In this document: one piece after another, positions 5,463 through 6,713 of the stretch | Position numbering within the stretch: position 1 is the stretch's first letter | How the letters are laid out: each line of letters begins with the position of its first letter | DNA from: Phycisphaerae bacterium | GTDB lineage: Bacteria > Planctomycetota > Phycisphaerae > UBA1845 > Fen-1342 | Direction: 5' to 3' | Assembly (NCBI GenBank): GCA_026984555.1 | Contig: JALSRY010000769.1 | Location: 1-6,713, forward strand | Length of the DNA: 6,713 nucleotides | Made by a program: the position numbers and the translations under genes | The notes under the pieces: generated by a model | The model's input: only the letters and a program-made list of their open reading frames with translations | Told to the model about the DNA's origin: nothing | The model's database searches: none

Positions 5463-6713
5463 CTACGGACAGTCTTGCCCGAACGCTGCCAGCAGCAACG
5501 CGAGGTCCGCCAAATCTACATCGCCATCGTCGTCGATATCGCCGTCCGCATGGGTGGCGCCGCTGGTGGTCGGGTAGTGAGCCAGCAGGATCGCCAGGTC
5601 GGCCAGGTCGGTGGTCCGGTCGGCGTTGAGATCGACGGCGCAGCCGAACTGGACGATATCGAGCCCGTCGGCGCTGGGCTCGGCGACGACCGCGAGGCCG
5701 GGCTCGTTCGCGAAGCCGAGTTGCCAGGGTGTTGCGGTCAGGGGCCAGGTGTCGATTTCGTGTGAGGCGGCGCCGGCTGCCGCGACGCGTTTCAGCTCGC
5801 TGACGCTGGTCGCCACATAGAGTGTGCCGTCGGTCGGTGAAAGGAACGTGCTGGTGACCGTGCCGCTGGCGAAGGTGATCGTCTTGACGACCGAGTACGT
5901 GGCGGCGTCGAAGACACGGATGCCCGCGTTGTTGCCGACGTTGCCCACGTAGAAATGCGTCCCCGCCGGATCGACATCCACCGTTTGCGGGTAGTCCACC
6001 GATCCGTAGTTTCCGACCAGCGCCGATCCCGAGCCCGCCACGCTGACGACCGAGACATTGTCGCCGATCGCGTTGGCGACGTAGGCGAAAGAGTCGTCCG
6101 GCGAAAACGCGACGGTCAGCGGAAAATCGCCGACCGGCACCGACGCCACCTGCGTCCGCGTCGCGGTGTCGTAGAGCCGCAGGCGGTCGTTGAAACTGTC
6201 GCAGACGGCGAGCGTGGCGCCGTCGTGGCTGAGCTCGATGCCGCTGATGAACGAGCCGATCGAGCCGGTCTGGCCAGCGCTTTGCTGGCTCACGATGCTA
6301 CTGGCCGGACCGTCCAGGCGGATGAAGCTGATCATGTCCGAACCCGCGACATTGAGCACATAGGCCCACTGCCCGTCCGGCGAGATGCGCACCCGCGAGG
6401 GCCGGCGGTAGATGTACAACGACGCTACCACGCTATCGGTGTTCAGGTCGATCACGCGAACGTAGTTTTCGTCGGTGGCGCAAACGACCGCGGTGGCGCC
6501 GTCCGGCGAGATCGCGGCGTCGAGCGGCCGGTCGCCCACATCGATGTACGAGCGGATCGTATCGGTCGTCAGGTCCACGATCTCGATGTTGCGCGATACG
6601 TTGTTGCACACCACCGCGATCCGCCCATCGGGCGATACCGCCAGGTTGCGGGGGGAGTCTCCTTCCGGCGGTTCACCACTGAGCGCGAAGCCCTCGAAGG
6701 CCCCAGCGGCGCC
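5463..6713 (-). CDS. secreted YVTN-type beta-propeller protein with C-terminal dockerin-like module, 5'-truncated by the window edge
   Basis: The frame is open at the right edge, so only the last 416 residues are seen; a GTG at 6614 is in frame but lies inside a repeat and is not a real start. Seven blades carry an SPDG-type turn (SPDG at 27, 69 and 111; SHDG at 162; SPDD at 204; DPAG at 248; SPTDG at 292), each followed by strands such as AYVLN or AVVCAT and by phrases like VRVIDLNTDSVVASL. This is the YVTN/lactonase-like propeller pattern, usually extracellular and used for binding; no lactonase activity is claimed. Residues 361-377 (DLNADRTTDLADLAILL) and 392-412 (DIDDDGDVDLADLALLLAAFG) are two EF-like Ca-binding loops of a type I dockerin-like module, bracketed by Cys358 and Cys415 near the end (GQDCP). 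Such endings are frequent in planctomycete secreted proteins. A signal peptide is expected beyond the window. The protein appears to be cell-surface or secreted. Confidence 0.88.
   Translation of the reverse strand, partial: GAAGAFEGFALSGEPPEGDSPRNLAVSPDGRIAVVCNNVSRNIEIVDLTTDTIRSYIDVGDRPLDAAISPDGATAVVCATDENYVRVIDLNTDSVVASLYIYRRPSRVRISPDGQWAYVLNVAGSDMISFIRLDGPASSIVSQQSAGQTGSIGSFISGIELSHDGATLAVCDSFNDRLRLYDTATRTQVASVPVGDFPLTVAFSPDDSFAYVANAIGDNVSVVSVAGSGSALVGNYGSVDYPQTVDVDPAGTHFYVGNVGNNAGIRVFDAATYSVVKTITFASGTVTSTFLSPTDGTLYVATSVSELKRVAAAGAASHEIDTWPLTATPWQLGFANEPGLAVVAEPSADGLDIVQFGCAVDLNADRTTDLADLAILLAHYPTTSGATHADGDIDDDGDVDLADLALLLAAFGQDCP

Noticed and set aside
1..6713. CRISPR arrays, tRNA or rRNA genes, transposases, toxin-antitoxin pairs, riboswitches
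   Set aside because: I scanned both strands by eye for spaced direct repeats, cloverleaf segments with CCA ends, terminal inverted repeats and small gene pairs, and found none that I could support.

Overview
The window looks like ordinary chromosome from a GC-rich bacterium, most likely a planctomycete of the Phycisphaerae or a related lineage. That assignment is an inference. It rests on a secreted beta-propeller ending in a Cys-bracketed, Ca-binding dockerin-like module of the DLADLA type, a second exported protein with a reelin/MAM-like beta-sandwich look, and the overall style of the proteins. No rRNA, tRNA, CRISPR array, insertion sequence or phage gene was seen.

Layout, left to right. 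(1) 1-726, minus: N-terminal 242 residues of an exported protein that runs off the left edge. (2) 727-997: non-coding, holding an extended -10 promoter for gene 1 and a strong hairpin behind pyrE. (3) 998-2126, minus: a two-gene unit in which a GbsR/MarR-type regulator overlaps pyrE (orotate phosphoribosyltransferase) by 8 nt. (4) 2127-2300: divergent intergenic region. (5) 2301-2867, plus: an unrecognised lipoprotein. (6) 3076-4970, plus: three closely packed genes, namely a protein with an HD-hydrolase-like fold that appears to have lost all its metal ligands, hpt (hypoxanthine phosphoribosyltransferase), and a small membrane protein with a bacterial PH (bPH2/YdbS-like) domain that overlaps hpt by an ATGA. 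(7) 5007-5294, minus: clpS, convergent with the membrane protein and with its own likely promoter. (8) 5463-6713, minus: C-terminal 416 residues of the beta-propeller/dockerin protein, whose start lies beyond the right edge.

Two PRPP-using enzymes (PyrE for de novo pyrimidine synthesis, Hpt for purine salvage) lie about 2.3 kb apart in separate, oppositely directed units. Each sits with an atypical partner: PyrE with a winged-helix regulator and Hpt with a predicted HD pseudoenzyme. ClpS supplies N-degron substrates to ClpAP-type proteases, but no clpA or clpP is in view. I found no clear evidence of a new multi-gene defence or metabolic system. The points most worth pursuing are the HD pseudoenzyme beside hpt and the regulator-pyrE coupling.
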